From Tuwongella immobilis (GTDB lineage Bacteria > Planctomycetota > Planctomycetia > Gemmatales > Gemmataceae), in the NCBI RefSeq assembly GCF_901538355.1, contig NZ_LR593887.1, positions 1,836,920 to 1,900,919 on the forward strand: a DNA stretch of 64,000 nt. The letters are read 5' to 3'. The position numbers and the translations under genes were made by a program. Under the pieces are notes generated by a model. It did not search any database, was not told the DNA's origin, and saw only the letters and a program-made list of their open reading frames with translations. Of the stretch, positions 18,690 through 28,688 are shown in pieces (position 1 is the first letter of the stretch; the number at the start of each line of letters is the position of its first letter).

Positions 18690-18879
18690 CGGCGGGTTCC
18701 CGAATCACCGTGCGAAATGGGTGGCCCACTCGCCTTCGTTGTGCCCCAGTTGGCAGGTGCCAGTGCTCTCTGCCGAACTTCCAATTGTGCCCAGATTACC
18801 GAAGCCGATGGACGAACGCAACCAACACCCGGCGAATTCGGTCACGGGTTGCGAATTCGGTTTCCAGCGTCGGAACCTC

Positions 18880-19137
18880 TCAACTCAATGGATTTTGCGG
18901 GTCGGAACCGCAGTCGCTGGTGGTGGGGCTGTTGTTTGCGGCCTGGCGGCGATATTCGGTGGTGAGCATGCCGGCGAAGCCCCAGTTTTCGGGGTCGATT
19001 TCATCAATGACGATATGCGTATGCTCCGGCCGCTTGCCCAGCACGCGCTGCAACGTGGCGGTAATCTCCGCGACAATTTGCGCCTTCTGTTCGGCAGTAA
19101 CGCCATCGCGGGTGATTTTCACATTCACATAAGGCAT
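18880..19137 (-). CDS. 4-oxalocrotonate tautomerase family protein
   Basis: 85 residues from ATG 19137, immediately followed by Pro ([18 protein letters not shown]). Pro-1 is the catalytic base after Met removal. The segment [18 protein letters not shown] matches the family's second half, and the size (about 60-80 residues) fits. A longer frame begins at 19164 but would bury the catalytic Pro-1, so 19137 is the right start. Substrate unknown; small single-domain enzymes of this family act as isomerases or dehalogenases in small-molecule metabolism. Confidence 0.9.
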   Translation of the reverse strand: MPYVNVKITRDGVTAEQKAQIVAEITATLQRVLGKRPEHTHIVIDEIDPENWGFAGMLTTEYRRQAANNSPTTSDCGSDPQNPLS

Positions 19138-19204
19138 GGGCGAATCCTTCGGTTGGCGAACCATGGAAACCGATCGGCACCGGAATCAGATGCGGCCAGG
19201 TGGG

Positions 19205-19471
19205 TCAACGATGCGACGAATTGCCAATGCGAAGAATTTCGAGAATCCGCGACTCGGCGGCGGCGGGCGCGAGTCGTTCGGATTGTCGCTGGTGCAGGGG
19301 GGCTTCCCAGGTGAGTTCGAGTTGCTCATCGGCGGCGACGCGAACGGCGACACAGTGCAATCGTGTGGTACAGATCAGCCAATCGGCGGTGCGTGTCAGA
19401 CACAATTGGCAGCGCATCGACCATGGAATGGAGCGCAGACGCTGTTCGAGCGCGTCGAGCAAGGTTGCCAT
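19205..19471 (-). CDS. Small hypothetical protein
   Basis: 88 residues with no clear ribosome site. Contains four Cys-adjacent positions ([19 protein letters not shown]) and a beta-like centre. It lies between a tautomerase and a tRNA gene on the same strand. Could be real or spurious. Confidence 0.4.
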   Translation of the reverse strand: MATLLDALEQRLRSIPWSMRCQLCLTRTADWLICTTRLHCVAVRVAADEQLELTWEAPLHQRQSERLAPAAAESRILEILRIGNSSHR

Positions 19472-19510
19472 GTGCGTGTCGGGTGGGAATTTGCGAACAG
19501 AAGAGAAATA

Positions 19511-19584
19511 TCCCCAAGAGGATTTGAACCTCTAACCTTAGCCTCCGGAGGGCTACGCTCTATCCAGTTGAGCTATGGGGACGT
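19511..19584 (-). tRNA. tRNA-Arg(CCG)
   Basis: The minus strand folds into a full cloverleaf: acceptor GTCCCCA/TGGGGAT, anticodon stem TAGCC/GGCTA with loop CTCCGGA (anticodon CCG), T-arm AGAGG-TTCAAAT-CCTCT and discriminator A at 19511. CCA is not encoded. Acceptor position 1-72 is G-T. Reads Arg codon CGG. Confidence 0.97.
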
Positions 19585-19782
19585 ACCACTTCATCGTATC
19601 GCATGGACGCGATGCTGGGAATCCCCCCTTTTCAGAAAATTCGAGATGGAATCGGGGGCGAATCACGGCGGATTTGCGCGGGATGCTCGGGAATTTGCAC
19701 GGGGGTACAGACAACGACACGCGGTTGCTCTATGCTGACAGAAGCGGAAATTCGAGCTTTTGTCTGGAATGGAGTGCTGCGA

Positions 19783-20472
19783 ATGCGTCGAGTTCGGATT
19801 GCGGCGTTGCTGGGTGTGTTGCTGCTGACCGCCCCGCTGATGGGACATTTTGTGTACATTGTTCCGGCGTCGAATGAATCGGTGAAGGTGATTTTCTCCG
19901 ATTCCATGGAGCCGGATACGAATGTTAGCATCGAAAAAATCGCTGCCAGCAAGGTGATGATCGCCCAAGCGGGCAAGTTGAAGCCGGCAGAATGGACACT
20001 CAAAAAGGACGAGGGCTATTACGAGGTGCAGGTGCCTGGGGATGGCTCGCGGGTCGTGCTGGCGAACACCGATTATGGCGTGTTCCAACGCGGCACCAAT
20101 CAGCCGATTCGCCTGCAATATCACTCTCGGACGATCTTGGGGCCGTTGCCCGCTCCCGAAGAATTGACCTTCGCCAAGGAACAACCGTTGGAATTGATTC
20201 CGCAGGTGGTGGAAGGCAAACTCACCTTCCGGGCGCTGCTCAACGGTAAACCGTTGGCCAAGGCCGAATATGCCGTGATGGCCCCAGAATCCGAACGGGC
20301 TTTGGCGCAAACGACCGATGCACAGGGCTTTACGGCCAAATTCGAGAAGGGCGGAACCTACTCCGCTCGGGTGCTGTTCGTGGATGCCAAGCCGGGCGAA
20401 TTCCAAGGCAAAGCGTATAACGAATTGCGCCATTATGCGACGGTGGTTTATACCTGGTCGCCCGCAAAATAA
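19783..20472 (+). CDS. DUF4198 domain-containing secreted protein
   Basis: 229 residues; ATG 19783 has GGAGTG upstream. Signal peptide residues 1-22 ending around GHFVYIVPA. The first mature segment (HFVYIVPASNESVKVIFSD) and the beta-rich remainder match DUF4198, a family annotated near Co/Ni transport that binds metal or glycan with an immunoglobulin-like fold. The frame is open much further upstream (19603) but that part overlaps the tRNA side and lacks protein character. No transporter genes adjoin, so metal handling is only a hint. Confidence 0.8.
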   Translation: MRRVRIAALLGVLLLTAPLMGHFVYIVPASNESVKVIFSDSMEPDTNVSIEKIAASKVMIAQAGKLKPAEWTLKKDEGYYEVQVPGDGSRVVLANTDYGVFQRGTNQPIRLQYHSRTILGPLPAPEELTFAKEQPLELIPQVVEGKLTFRALLNGKPLAKAEYAVMAPESERALAQTTDAQGFTAKFEKGGTYSARVLFVDAKPGEFQGKAYNELRHYATVVYTWSPAK

Positions 20473-20671
20473 TCCGCTTTCCGACGACCGCGATGCGCCG
20501 CAGGCTTCCAATCCTGCGGATGCAAGCGGTCGTGCGTCGAGTTTTTGTCGGTTTCTGCCAATCTTTCATGATGGAGACACGAAATCTTCATCTCAATCGG
20601 ATACACCAAAGAATAAGCTCGCGGTGTCAGGATGCGATCAGCCGTGCCGGGATTCCTACGGAGATTGGATC

Positions 20672-21445
20672 ATGCGTGATGCGATTATCCTGTCCGATAT
20701 TCATTTGGGATCCGACAACTGTCAAGCCAAAGCGTTGACACACTTCCTGGACGCCATCCACAAGGGGGAAATCCCCACGCAACGGCTGATCCTCAACGGC
20801 GACATGTTTGATTCGATCGATTTTCGACGGCTCAAAAAACACCACTGGCGGGTGCTTTCCATGCTGCGGAAACTGTCGGATCACATGGATGTGCTGTGGC
20901 TCAACGGCAATCACGATGGCCCGTCCGAAATCGTCTCGCATCTCTTGGGGGTGCGGGTGCAGGATGAGTTTGTGCTGGAAACGGGCAACCGTCGGGTGCT
21001 GATTTTGCACGGGCATATCTTCGATGAGTTCATCGATAACCACCCCATTCTCACCTATGTGGCCGACACGATTTACCATCTGCTGCAAAAGGTGGATCGA
21101 TCGCACTATTTTGCGAAACTTGCCAAGCGAAAGAGCAAGATCTTCCTGCGCAGCACGCAAAAGATTCAGTCCAAGTCGATCGAATACGCCCGCAAGCAAG
21201 ATTGTCAGGTGGTTTGTTGCGGGCACACGCATTTGGCCATTGCCCACGAGCAGGGCGATGTCTGGTATTACAACAGCGGCTGCTGGACGGAAAAGCCGTG
21301 CCATTATCTGTCGATTGAAGCCGGTCAGATTGTCGTGCATGAATATCAGTTGCCGGAACATCTCCAGCCATCGCTATTTGACGATGCCGAGGATGCATCC
21401 CCAGAGACCAGCGACAAACTCGTGGCGGCCACGAACGCTGACTGA
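20672..21445 (+). CDS. LpxH-like metallophosphoesterase (UDP-2,3-diacylglucosamine diphosphatase family)
   Basis: 257 residues from ATG 20672 with GGAG nearby. Calcineurin-like motifs in order: SDIHLGS (residues about 7-13), NGDMFD (about 43-48), NGNHDG (about 80-85), LHGHIFD, and GHTH near residue 190, giving the dinuclear metal site. Family members cleave UDP-diacylglucosamine in lipid A synthesis; several planctomycete homologues are only LpxH-like, so the substrate is not certain. Followed by a strong convergent terminator. Confidence 0.85.
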   Translation: MRDAIILSDIHLGSDNCQAKALTHFLDAIHKGEIPTQRLILNGDMFDSIDFRRLKKHHWRVLSMLRKLSDHMDVLWLNGNHDGPSEIVSHLLGVRVQDEFVLETGNRRVLILHGHIFDEFIDNHPILTYVADTIYHLLQKVDRSHYFAKLAKRKSKIFLRSTQKIQSKSIEYARKQDCQVVCCGHTHLAIAHEQGDVWYYNSGCWTEKPCHYLSIEAGQIVVHEYQLPEHLQPSLFDDAEDASPETSDKLVAATNAD

Positions 21446-21512
21446 GCCGATTCGCATCGATTCGCCGAGTTGAACCTGGCATCGGATGCGATCCACCCGA
21501 TCCCGAATGCCG

Positions 21513-21577
21513 AAACGCCCGATCATGCCTCCCCAGTTGCGCCCAACTCGGGAGATATGATCGGGCGTTTGATTTTT
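21513..21577. terminator. Strong hairpin terminator between convergent genes
   Basis: AAACGCCCGATCAT (21513-21526) pairs perfectly with 21557-21570, a 14-bp stem followed by GATTTTT. A second, nested inverted repeat (CTCCC...GGGAG with AGTTG/CAACT) lies in the loop. It ends the phosphoesterase transcript and lies close to the end of the minus-strand MFS gene. Confidence 0.85.
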
Positions 21578-21641
21578 CAGCGATTGCGGCGATGGTCGAA
21601 GTCAGTCGCCGGATCACCGCAGTCGATCCCAGCCGGGTGGT

Positions 21642-23039
21642 TTACTCAGCTTCGGGGATGACGGGCTTCGAGGCATCAATTCGCAGCCACAGCAACATAC
21701 CGATGAAGTATACCGATCCGAAAAGCATGAAGTTGATGCGATAGGCGGCATTGCGGGCGAGTTCGAGCTCGTCGCCGGAAAGTCCCTTGATATACGAAGC
21801 GACAATCCATCCCGTCACGGCCGTGGTCAGTGCCCCACCTAAGTTGCCGATCATGTTCATGCAGCCCGCGACGATGGCCGCATAGCGTCGGCCCATGTCC
21901 TGCGCCGTGGCCCAACAGGTGGCCAGCGCGAGATCATTGAAGAATCCCGCGCAGGCAATGCAAACGGCGAATACCAAGGCTGTTTGGGGGCCGAATACGA
22001 TCACCGCAAATGACAGACTGGCCATGCCGAAGCCGATCATCCCGTAGGTTCGGCGACCCCAGCGGCGATCACCCGTTTTGCGGATATGGCGATCGGAGAG
22101 CCAACCGCCCAGCAAACAGCCCACCATGCCCAACAGCAGGGGACTGCCCGTGATCAATTTGTTGACGACTTTTTGTCCGAATGTGGCTGTTTCCGGATCC
22201 ACGGATGCGTTGAATTGACCCACCATGAACGATGGCAGATAGTACATGAAAAAGTACCAGCCGTAATTCATGCAGAAGTACATGCCGCAGAGTGCCCACA
22301 GATTCGCCGATAGAAATAGTTTCTTCCAGGGCACTGCGGCATGGGCATTGTCGGCGTTGGTGCCACCCGCGCGGATATATTCGATTTCCGCGGCGTTCAC
22401 GCTTGGATGCTCTTCGGGTCGATTGCGGAAAAAAGCCAGGAATGCCAGGCACCAAATCACGCCGACGAGACCGAATAATCCGAACGACACCCGCCAGTGA
22501 ACCCCGAGATAGTCCACCACGAACAGCCAAATCAACGGCGTGAGTCCGCCCATGAATCGAGCGGACATCCAAACCGCACCCTGGGCAAAGCCCCGTTCGC
22601 CGCTGGGGAACCAATTGTAAAGCGCTCGGGTGATGTTGGGATACGCCCCGGCTTCGCCCATGCCGAACAGGAAGCGAATCCCCACCAAGACCCAAAAGCC
22701 AATCAGCGTGACTCCAAAAATACTCATCCCCACCAGGCCAGTGATGGCGATAAAGGTGGACCACCAGATGACGATGCGAATGAGGGTTTTTCGCGGGCCG
22801 TAGACATCGCCCAACCAGCCAGTCGGGATTTCAAACAAGGCATAGGCCAACTGAAATGCGGCGAGCGCGATGGCGAGATCGGAAATATCCGTCAGCCCCA
22901 GCGATTTGCCAACTTCCTTTTCGGCGTTGGGGAACCACGCGCGATCGATGTAGGTAATCATCGACAGCAAACAGACAAATATCAGAACGCCATAACGCAC
23001 GCGCGTCGGGGCGATCCGCGAGTCGGGAGAGGTACTCAT
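21642..23039 (-). CDS. MFS transporter (anion:cation symporter-like)
   Basis: 465 residues from ATG 23039; the frame has an in-frame TTG four codons earlier. Twelve hydrophobic segments. The stretch ALFEIPTGWLGDVYGPRKTL is the signature A-type loop between helices 2 and 3 (G-x-L-x-D-x-x-G-x-R), and YIDRAWFPNAEKEVGKSL in helix 1 is typical of the ACS subfamily that transports organic anions such as hexuronates and phthalate. Substrate not inferable. Confidence 0.85.
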   Translation of the reverse strand: MSTSPDSRIAPTRVRYGVLIFVCLLSMITYIDRAWFPNAEKEVGKSLGLTDISDLAIALAAFQLAYALFEIPTGWLGDVYGPRKTLIRIVIWWSTFIAITGLVGMSIFGVTLIGFWVLVGIRFLFGMGEAGAYPNITRALYNWFPSGERGFAQGAVWMSARFMGGLTPLIWLFVVDYLGVHWRVSFGLFGLVGVIWCLAFLAFFRNRPEEHPSVNAAEIEYIRAGGTNADNAHAAVPWKKLFLSANLWALCGMYFCMNYGWYFFMYYLPSFMVGQFNASVDPETATFGQKVVNKLITGSPLLLGMVGCLLGGWLSDRHIRKTGDRRWGRRTYGMIGFGMASLSFAVIVFGPQTALVFAVCIACAGFFNDLALATCWATAQDMGRRYAAIVAGCMNMIGNLGGALTTAVTGWIVASYIKGLSGDELELARNAAYRINFMLFGSVYFIGMLLWLRIDASKPVIPEAE

Positions 23040-23517
23040 GCGAAAATCCAAGCATTGATCACGGCGAACAGGTTAGTCAAGGTTGGCTACTGTAACCCGA
23101 TTTGCAATGCGATGCAAACACTCGCTGGAGAATGGTTTGCTTAGTTCCTGCGATAATCATTCGCTGATCTCTTTTGTTTGCTGATGAGTATGATGGAATG
23201 GAAAAAATTCGCAAGGTAATTGTTGCACCAGCCGATCAAAACTTACATAATCGATTGGACGGAATCGTGTCTACAATCGGGTCTTCTTCCCGAATGGATC
23301 AATGATCGTTCATCGATGTTCCCGAGCGTTTGGAACGAACCCGTCTGTGGGTGAGTGTTGAAATCGGTTAGTTGAACTGCTTTGGATTCGTCCAAACAGA
23401 CGTGGAATCAGTCACCTATCTCCCCGACTGAATCGCGGCTGTTGCTCAATGCAGTCGATTGATGGATCTCGCATTGGTACCCAATTTCTCGTCGTCTGGA
23501 TACCGAAGGACTATCTC
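23040..23517. other. Long divergent intergenic region
   Basis: About 480 bases between the MFS gene and the DUF1559 gene, richer in A and T than the genes around it. I see no RNA gene or long repeat; both promoters should be here. Confidence 0.4.
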
Positions 23518-24396
23518 ATGTTTCGTACTCGCTGCCGTACCAAGCGATGGATTGGCTTCACGCTGATCGAATTGCTCGTGGTCATCGCCATCATCGCCAT
23601 CCTGATCGGTCTGCTGCTTCCCGCCGTTCAAAAGGTCCGAGAAGCTGCCGCTCGGATGTCCTGCCAAAACAACATGAAACAGCTTGGCATCGCCGTCCAC
23701 GCCTGCAACGATGCCGTCGGTCAACTGCCGCCGATGTACTCGGATGCGACCAACACGCAAGGACCGTACCGGGGCGCTACCGGCACGCCGTTCTTCTTCC
23801 TGCTGCCGTACCTGGAAAACGACAACCTGTATCGTCTGGCGGGATCGCCGCCCAACTGCAATGCCGCTCTGCCGGCTGGTAGCGTCGCCTCGTTCATTCA
23901 CTATGCCCCCATCAAAGCCTACAAGTGCCCCACCGATCCGAACTACGGCATCGGTCAAGCCTGGGCCGATGGTTGGGCCGTCAGCAACTATTCCGTTAAC
24001 TTCTTTGTGTTCGGTGTGCCCGCGACGGGGAGTGGCTTGGGCAACGCTCGCATTCCCACGACCTTCGCCGATGGTACCTCCAACACCATGATTATGGCCG
24101 AAAAGGCCGCCACCTGCGGTGGATACTGGTCGCTGTGGGCACATGGATTGTGGACCCCTCAGTACGCGTCGATGTACTATTCCCCGCTGACTTCGGCTGG
24201 CCCCGGCTCGAAGTTCCAAACCAGCCCGACTCCCTCCACTTGCAATCCGAACGTCGCCCAAAGCTATCACAGCGGTGGGATGAACTGCTTGGTTGCGGAT
24301 GGCAGCGTCCGCTTTGTGACCGCCAACATCACTCCCGCCACCTGGCAGTTCGTCAACGAACCGGCCGATGGCAACGTCCTGGGCAGCGATTGGTGA
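23518..24396 (+). CDS. DUF1559 prepilin-like protein
   Basis: 292 residues; ATG 23518 follows AAGGA. The N-terminus [20 protein letters not shown] is a type IV prepilin methylation motif (G-F-T-L-I-E) and transmembrane helix, followed by [19 protein letters not shown], the DUF1559 hallmark of planctomycetes. The globular part ([19 protein letters not shown]) includes the terminal signature H-x-G-G-x-N-x-x-x-x-D-G-S-V-x-F. Likely an extracellular pseudopilin exported by a type II-like system. Heads a block with a lipoprotein, TPR and CRTAC1 gene. Confidence 0.97.
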   Translation: MFRTRCRTKRWIGFTLIELLVVIAIIAILIGLLLPAVQKVREAAARMSCQNNMKQLGIAVHACNDAVGQLPPMYSDATNTQGPYRGATGTPFFFLLPYLENDNLYRLAGSPPNCNAALPAGSVASFIHYAPIKAYKCPTDPNYGIGQAWADGWAVSNYSVNFFVFGVPATGSGLGNARIPTTFADGTSNTMIMAEKAATCGGYWSLWAHGLWTPQYASMYYSPLTSAGPGSKFQTSPTPSTCNPNVAQSYHSGGMNCLVADGSVRFVTANITPATWQFVNEPADGNVLGSDW

Positions 24397-24494
24397 TCGG
24401 CTGATTCACGATTCCCGAATTCGAGCGCATCCTTCATCGGTTCGTCGGTGGAGGATGCCTCGCTTTGCATCTCTTGACTGGATTTGAGGTTGCT

Positions 24495-24974
24495 ATGATG
24501 TTCGCTCTCTCCCGTCCCCAATTCTTGGGACGTTTCGTCGCCGCTTCCGTCATGCTGCTCGGAATTTTTTCCGTCGCCGGATGTGGCTCCTCGGATACCC
24601 TGGTGAAGGTCACGGGCAAAGTCACCCTCAACAAACAGCCGCTGAGCAGCGGTAGCGTTGCGTTTATCGGCGATGTTTTTGCTGGCTCCAGCATGATCGG
24701 TTCGGATGGCAAGTACGAAATCGCCGGTGTGCCTGCTGGAAAAGCCCTCGCCATCACGGTTTCGGCTGGCTCGGGCCCGATGCCCGGCATGATGGGACCG
24801 AAAGGCCCCAGCGGTCCGCCAAAGGGTGTGGACACCTCCAAGATGCTCCCACCCGAGCCAAAGGGGAAGGCGACTCGCATTTCTCCGAAATATGCCGATG
24901 CCAAGTCCTCAGGATTGTCTTACACTCCGACACAGGCCGCAGAACAGACCCACGATATCGACTTGGCCCCGTGA
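24495..24974 (+). CDS. Lipoprotein with carboxypeptidase-regulatory-like fold
   Basis: 159 residues. Lipoprotein signal with VAGC box; ATG 24495 or 24498, both after GAGG. The stretch KVTGKVTLNKQPLSSGSVAF is the usual first strand of the small beta-sandwich lipoproteins that follow DUF1559 genes in planctomycetes. Ala/Pro/Gly-rich centre (PMPGMMGPKGPSGPPKG). Likely sits on the outer-membrane side beside the pseudopilin; that is inference from the regular gene pairing. Confidence 0.85.
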   Translation: MMFALSRPQFLGRFVAASVMLLGIFSVAGCGSSDTLVKVTGKVTLNKQPLSSGSVAFIGDVFAGSSMIGSDGKYEIAGVPAGKALAITVSAGSGPMPGMMGPKGPSGPPKGVDTSKMLPPEPKGKATRISPKYADAKSSGLSYTPTQAAEQTHDIDLAP

Positions 24975-24988
24975 TTGGATGATGCATT

Positions 24989-26272
24989 ATGGCTGCAGTG
25001 CGTGAATTCCTGCGAGAAGTGCCAACTCGGTTATGGGTGCTATTCGGGATTCTCATCCTGTTGGGCAGTTACGCCGGGTGGGTTTGGTCGCAAGAGCTGC
25101 ACTGGAATCGCTTGCAGCAGCAAGTGGAAGCCTCGCTGATTCAGCACGATTGGGACGCCGCGCGAGACGGAATCCAGCAACTGCTGGCCGTCCGCCCGGA
25201 TCGTCCCGAAGTGCTGGTCGCCGCTTGTCGGTTGGCCCGTCGCACCGGTCAAATCACGCAGGCCGCACAACATCTCCGCCACGCCAGCCAACTCCGACTG
25301 GACACCGATTCGCTCGCCACCGAACGGCTGTTGTTTGCCGCCGAGAGTGGCTCATTTCTCGTCACGGAACCGCTGCTGCGCGAACGACTGGAAGCCGATG
25401 ATCCGGATCGGATCTGGATTCTGCAAACGCTGGTGGATGGCTACGTGCAAAACTCCGTTCCGTTGGCGGCATTTGAACGCATCAATGAATATCTCGAATT
25501 GCGTCCGGATGATGCCATCGCCTGGTACGGTCGGGGAGCCATCTGCGAGCAGTTGTTCAACTTTGTGGATGCGGCGGCCTCCTATCGCAAGGTGTTGGAA
25601 CGGACGCCGGATAATCACGCCGCGCGGGAACGCCTCGCGGAATCGCTGCTCATCGCCGGTTCGCCCAACGAAGCCGCCCAGGAATTTCGGGCCTGTTTGC
25701 AAGTGGCCCCCACGCCGACCGCCACCATCGGCTTGGCCAAAGCCGAGGCCAAACTCGGGCATATCCCCGAAGCCGTGCAATTGCTCGATGCACGCTTGCA
25801 GGAAGTTCCCAATGATGCCGTTGCGCTGTCCGAACGCGGTTCCATCGCGTTCCAACTGGGCGAATTGGAATCCGCCGCCGACTTCCTCAAGCGGTCACTC
25901 GCGGTTCGACCGCACGATCGCCCGACGCTTTACAGCTACTTTCAGACGTTGACCAGTTTGAAGCGGGTCGCCGAGGCCGCCGACGCGGAAAAACAGTTGG
26001 CCCAACTCGATGCCGATATGACGCGACTGAAGGCGATCAACGCCGCGCTCAGCAGTCAACCGAATCAGCCCGATTTGCAGCACGAAGCCGCGGAGATTTT
26101 CCTGCGTCGGGGCGAGACCGATGAGGCGATTCGTCGGCTGGAGCGCGTCCTCCGCGAGGCACCGACGCATCTGCCGACCCATCAAACCCTTGCGGATTAT
26201 TTCACCAAAACGAATAACCCCCAACGGGCGGGCATTCATCGGCAAGCCCTGCAAGCGTTGGGCCCACGCTGA
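24989..26272 (+). CDS. Membrane-anchored TPR protein
   Basis: 427 residues. N-terminal helix (residues 15-32, LWVLFGILILLGSYAGWVW) then about ten tetratricopeptide-type helical pairs, with recurring patterns such as A-x-x-x-Y-x-x-x-L, DDAIAWYGRGAICEQLFNF and LERTPDNHAARERLAESLL. No enzyme motif; a scaffold for protein-protein contacts. Fourteen bases after the lipoprotein, with CRTAC1 immediately after, so one operon is likely. Confidence 0.85.
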   Translation: MAAVREFLREVPTRLWVLFGILILLGSYAGWVWSQELHWNRLQQQVEASLIQHDWDAARDGIQQLLAVRPDRPEVLVAACRLARRTGQITQAAQHLRHASQLRLDTDSLATERLLFAAESGSFLVTEPLLRERLEADDPDRIWILQTLVDGYVQNSVPLAAFERINEYLELRPDDAIAWYGRGAICEQLFNFVDAAASYRKVLERTPDNHAARERLAESLLIAGSPNEAAQEFRACLQVAPTPTATIGLAKAEAKLGHIPEAVQLLDARLQEVPNDAVALSERGSIAFQLGELESAADFLKRSLAVRPHDRPTLYSYFQTLTSLKRVAEAADAEKQLAQLDADMTRLKAINAALSSQPNQPDLQHEAAEIFLRRGETDEAIRRLERVLREAPTHLPTHQTLADYFTKTNNPQRAGIHRQALQALGPR

Positions 26273-26284
26273 TGTGAGGCTGCC

Positions 26285-28078
26285 ATGCGTCGATTGGCAT
26301 TGTGCGGGCTGTTGGCGGTGCTGATGGGCTGTTCCGCGTCGCCGTCCACCTCATCGGTCTCCGTCGCGGAATCATCAGCCGATTCTGGAACCGCTCCATC
26401 TCCCGGCTTATTCGCCGACATCACCGCAACCAGTGGCATCGTCCACACCTACCGCAATGGCGAACAGGCCGACCGCCACACGATTCTGGAATCGCTCGGT
26501 GGTGGCGCTGGGTGGCTCGATTTCGACCAAGACGGGCTACCGGATTTGCTGTTTCCCGGTGGGGGTGAGTTTGACACCGCTGCTGCGGGGCCAGGTGGTG
26601 CGCCGACGATTCGCGGATTGCCGCCGACGCTGGTTCGCAATCTTGGCGGACATCGATTTGCGGATGTGACGGCGTCCGTGGGGCTGGCCGAATCGCCGTT
26701 CTATTCGCACGGGGTGGCCGTGGCCGATTTCGACCGCGATGGCTTTCCCGATGTGCTGCTCACCGGCTATCGTGGCATCGCATTGTATCGCAACGAGGCG
26801 AATGGGCAGGGGGGCCGGCGGTTTCGCAATGTCACGGCAGAGGCGAAACTTTCGGCCAATCAGGGCTGGTCCGCGAGCGCCGCCTGGGGGGATCTCGACG
26901 GTGACGGCTGGCCCGATTTGGTCGTCGCCCATTATGTCGATTGGTCGTTCGCCAATGATCCGAAGTGTAGTTATGACGGGAAGTTACGCGATGTCTGTCC
27001 GCCGAAATCGTTCAACGGCTTGCCCGATCAAGTCTTCCGCAATCGGGGCGATGGCACGTTCGACGATGTCAGCGCGACATGCGGCATTCGAAGCGTGCCG
27101 CCGGGCAAAGGGCTGGGCGTGATGCTGGTGGATGTCACCGGCGATCGTCACCCGGACGTGCTGATTGCCAACGACACCACGGATAATCTGCTGTTTGTGA
27201 ATCGCAGTCAGCCGGGGAGCATTCGACTGGAGGAAGTCGGGATCTCCGCCGGATTCGCCCGCGATGCCCGAGGTGTCGCCAACGGCAGCATGGGGTTGGC
27301 CGTCGCGGATCTGGACGCCAACGGCTTGCCCTCGGTGATGGTGACGAATTACGAAAACGAGTCGCACGGGCTATATCGGCATCTAGGTGGGGAAAGTCGG
27401 CCTCAGTATCGGTTCTCGACACTTGCTTACGGACTTGCGGCGATTGGGCAATCCTATGTCGGCTGGGGAGTCAGTTTCGCTGACTTGGAATGGCAAGGCC
27501 GCGAAGATTTGCTCCTGGTCCACGGCCACGCCATCCGCTTTCCACTGGGAACCACCAAGCGCGCTCAGTTGCCGATCTGGTTCCGACCGGAGATTGAGCC
27601 GACCGGCAAAATCCGTCGCTACGGTGTGGTTCCTCCATCCGAAGCGGGGAGATTCTTTCAGACGCCGATTCAAGCGCGGGCATTGCTCGTCGGCGATCTC
27701 ACGGGAACGGGGCGGCTGGATGCGGTGGTCACGCGGCTCAATGCGCCGGTGATGCTGCTGCGAAATCAAGCGACATTCGCCGATCGGCATTGGCTGGGTG
27801 TGGAGCTGACGGATTCCAGCGAGCGGGATTGGGTTGGATCGCGGGTGCAGGTGCGCGCCAACGGCGTGACGCAAACGCGATTCGTGATCGGCGGCGGCGG
27901 ATTCGCATCGTCGCTCGACCCGCGATTGCATTTCGGGTTGGGGCGCAGCGATCGAATCGATGAATTGCGGATCGAATGGAGCGATGGTCGAACCGATCGC
28001 TGGCAGAATCTTTCCGCCGATGCTTGGCTGCGGTGTGTCCCCGGAACCGAACCGCAGCGACTCTCGCCAAAATCATGA
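26285..28078 (+). CDS. CRTAC1-family protein (FG-GAP repeats plus ASPIC/UnbV domain)
   Basis: 597 residues from ATG 26285 (site GAGG). Lipoprotein signal with Cys 16. Repeats of D-x-D-x-D-G-x-x-D (LDFDQDGLPDLLFPG, DFDRDGFPDVLLTG, DLDGDGWPDLVVAH) are FG-GAP/VCBS calcium-binding blades of a beta-propeller. The last 90 residues (LGVELTDSSERDWVGSRVQV ... HFGLGRSDRIDELRIEWSDG) are the ASPIC/UnbV domain. Secreted surface protein of unknown ligand; it ends the DUF1559-lipoprotein-TPR block. Confidence 0.95.
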   Translation: MRRLALCGLLAVLMGCSASPSTSSVSVAESSADSGTAPSPGLFADITATSGIVHTYRNGEQADRHTILESLGGGAGWLDFDQDGLPDLLFPGGGEFDTAAAGPGGAPTIRGLPPTLVRNLGGHRFADVTASVGLAESPFYSHGVAVADFDRDGFPDVLLTGYRGIALYRNEANGQGGRRFRNVTAEAKLSANQGWSASAAWGDLDGDGWPDLVVAHYVDWSFANDPKCSYDGKLRDVCPPKSFNGLPDQVFRNRGDGTFDDVSATCGIRSVPPGKGLGVMLVDVTGDRHPDVLIANDTTDNLLFVNRSQPGSIRLEEVGISAGFARDARGVANGSMGLAVADLDANGLPSVMVTNYENESHGLYRHLGGESRPQYRFSTLAYGLAAIGQSYVGWGVSFADLEWQGREDLLLVHGHAIRFPLGTTKRAQLPIWFRPEIEPTGKIRRYGVVPPSEAGRFFQTPIQARALLVGDLTGTGRLDAVVTRLNAPVMLLRNQATFADRHWLGVELTDSSERDWVGSRVQVRANGVTQTRFVIGGGGFASSLDPRLHFGLGRSDRIDELRIEWSDGRTDRWQNLSADAWLRCVPGTEPQRLSPKS

Positions 28079-28196
28079 GTGGACCGGCAATTTGGTCCCG
28101 AGTGGTAGAATAATGGGAGAAATCCGCGCAAGTTCCTCGAACTCGTGCGTTTGCGGGATAGGAAAACACCGATCCAACATTGATGGAGTATCCCCC

Positions 28197-28577
28197 ATGA
28201 AACGCTTCCTTCCTTGGATTTCGGCAATGGCGGTAGCGGCGGTGCTGACCGTGGGCACTGGGACCGCGTCGGCTCAGATTGTCATTCAGCCGTCTGTGTT
28301 TGTTCCGGCCCCCGTGTTCGTGCCCTCGCCGATTTACGGGCCGGGCTTCGCTCCTGGGGTTTACAACCCCTATTCGGGACGATTCGTCAATAACTACTAC
28401 CGATTCGGCACCCCCTTCGGTGGATTCTCCGCCGGGGAACAGGGCTACAATCCCTATACCGGAAATTTCTACAGCTATCAGAAGTATGGCAACCCGCTCT
28501 TGGGTCGTTATGGTGTGAGCAAGTCGTACTACAATCCGACGTTCAACACCTATAGTTTCTACCGCTACGGTCGATAA
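28197..28577 (+). CDS. Small secreted Tyr/Gly-rich repeat protein
   Basis: 126 residues; ATG 28197 follows GGAG. Signal peptide residues 1-27 ending ASA. The mature part repeats a motif of the form YNPYSGRFVNNYYRFG, YNPYTGNFYSYQKYGNPL and YNPTFNTYSFYRYG, i.e. Y-N-P-x-x-x-x-F/Y-x-x-Y-x-x-x-G. Preceded by a Pro/Val-rich spacer. A structural envelope or matrix protein is plausible; no enzyme motif. Confidence 0.7.
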   Translation: MKRFLPWISAMAVAAVLTVGTGTASAQIVIQPSVFVPAPVFVPSPIYGPGFAPGVYNPYSGRFVNNYYRFGTPFGGFSAGEQGYNPYTGNFYSYQKYGNPLLGRYGVSKSYYNPTFNTYSFYRYGR

Positions 28578-28688
28578 GTCGTTGATTATCAACGGGTTGC
28601 GAATTGCGAGAATTTTTGGACTGCATCCGCGAGGGAATCGTTCTACACTGCGTAGACCGATTCCTTTGTTGGTTCTGAGGATTCTCGC

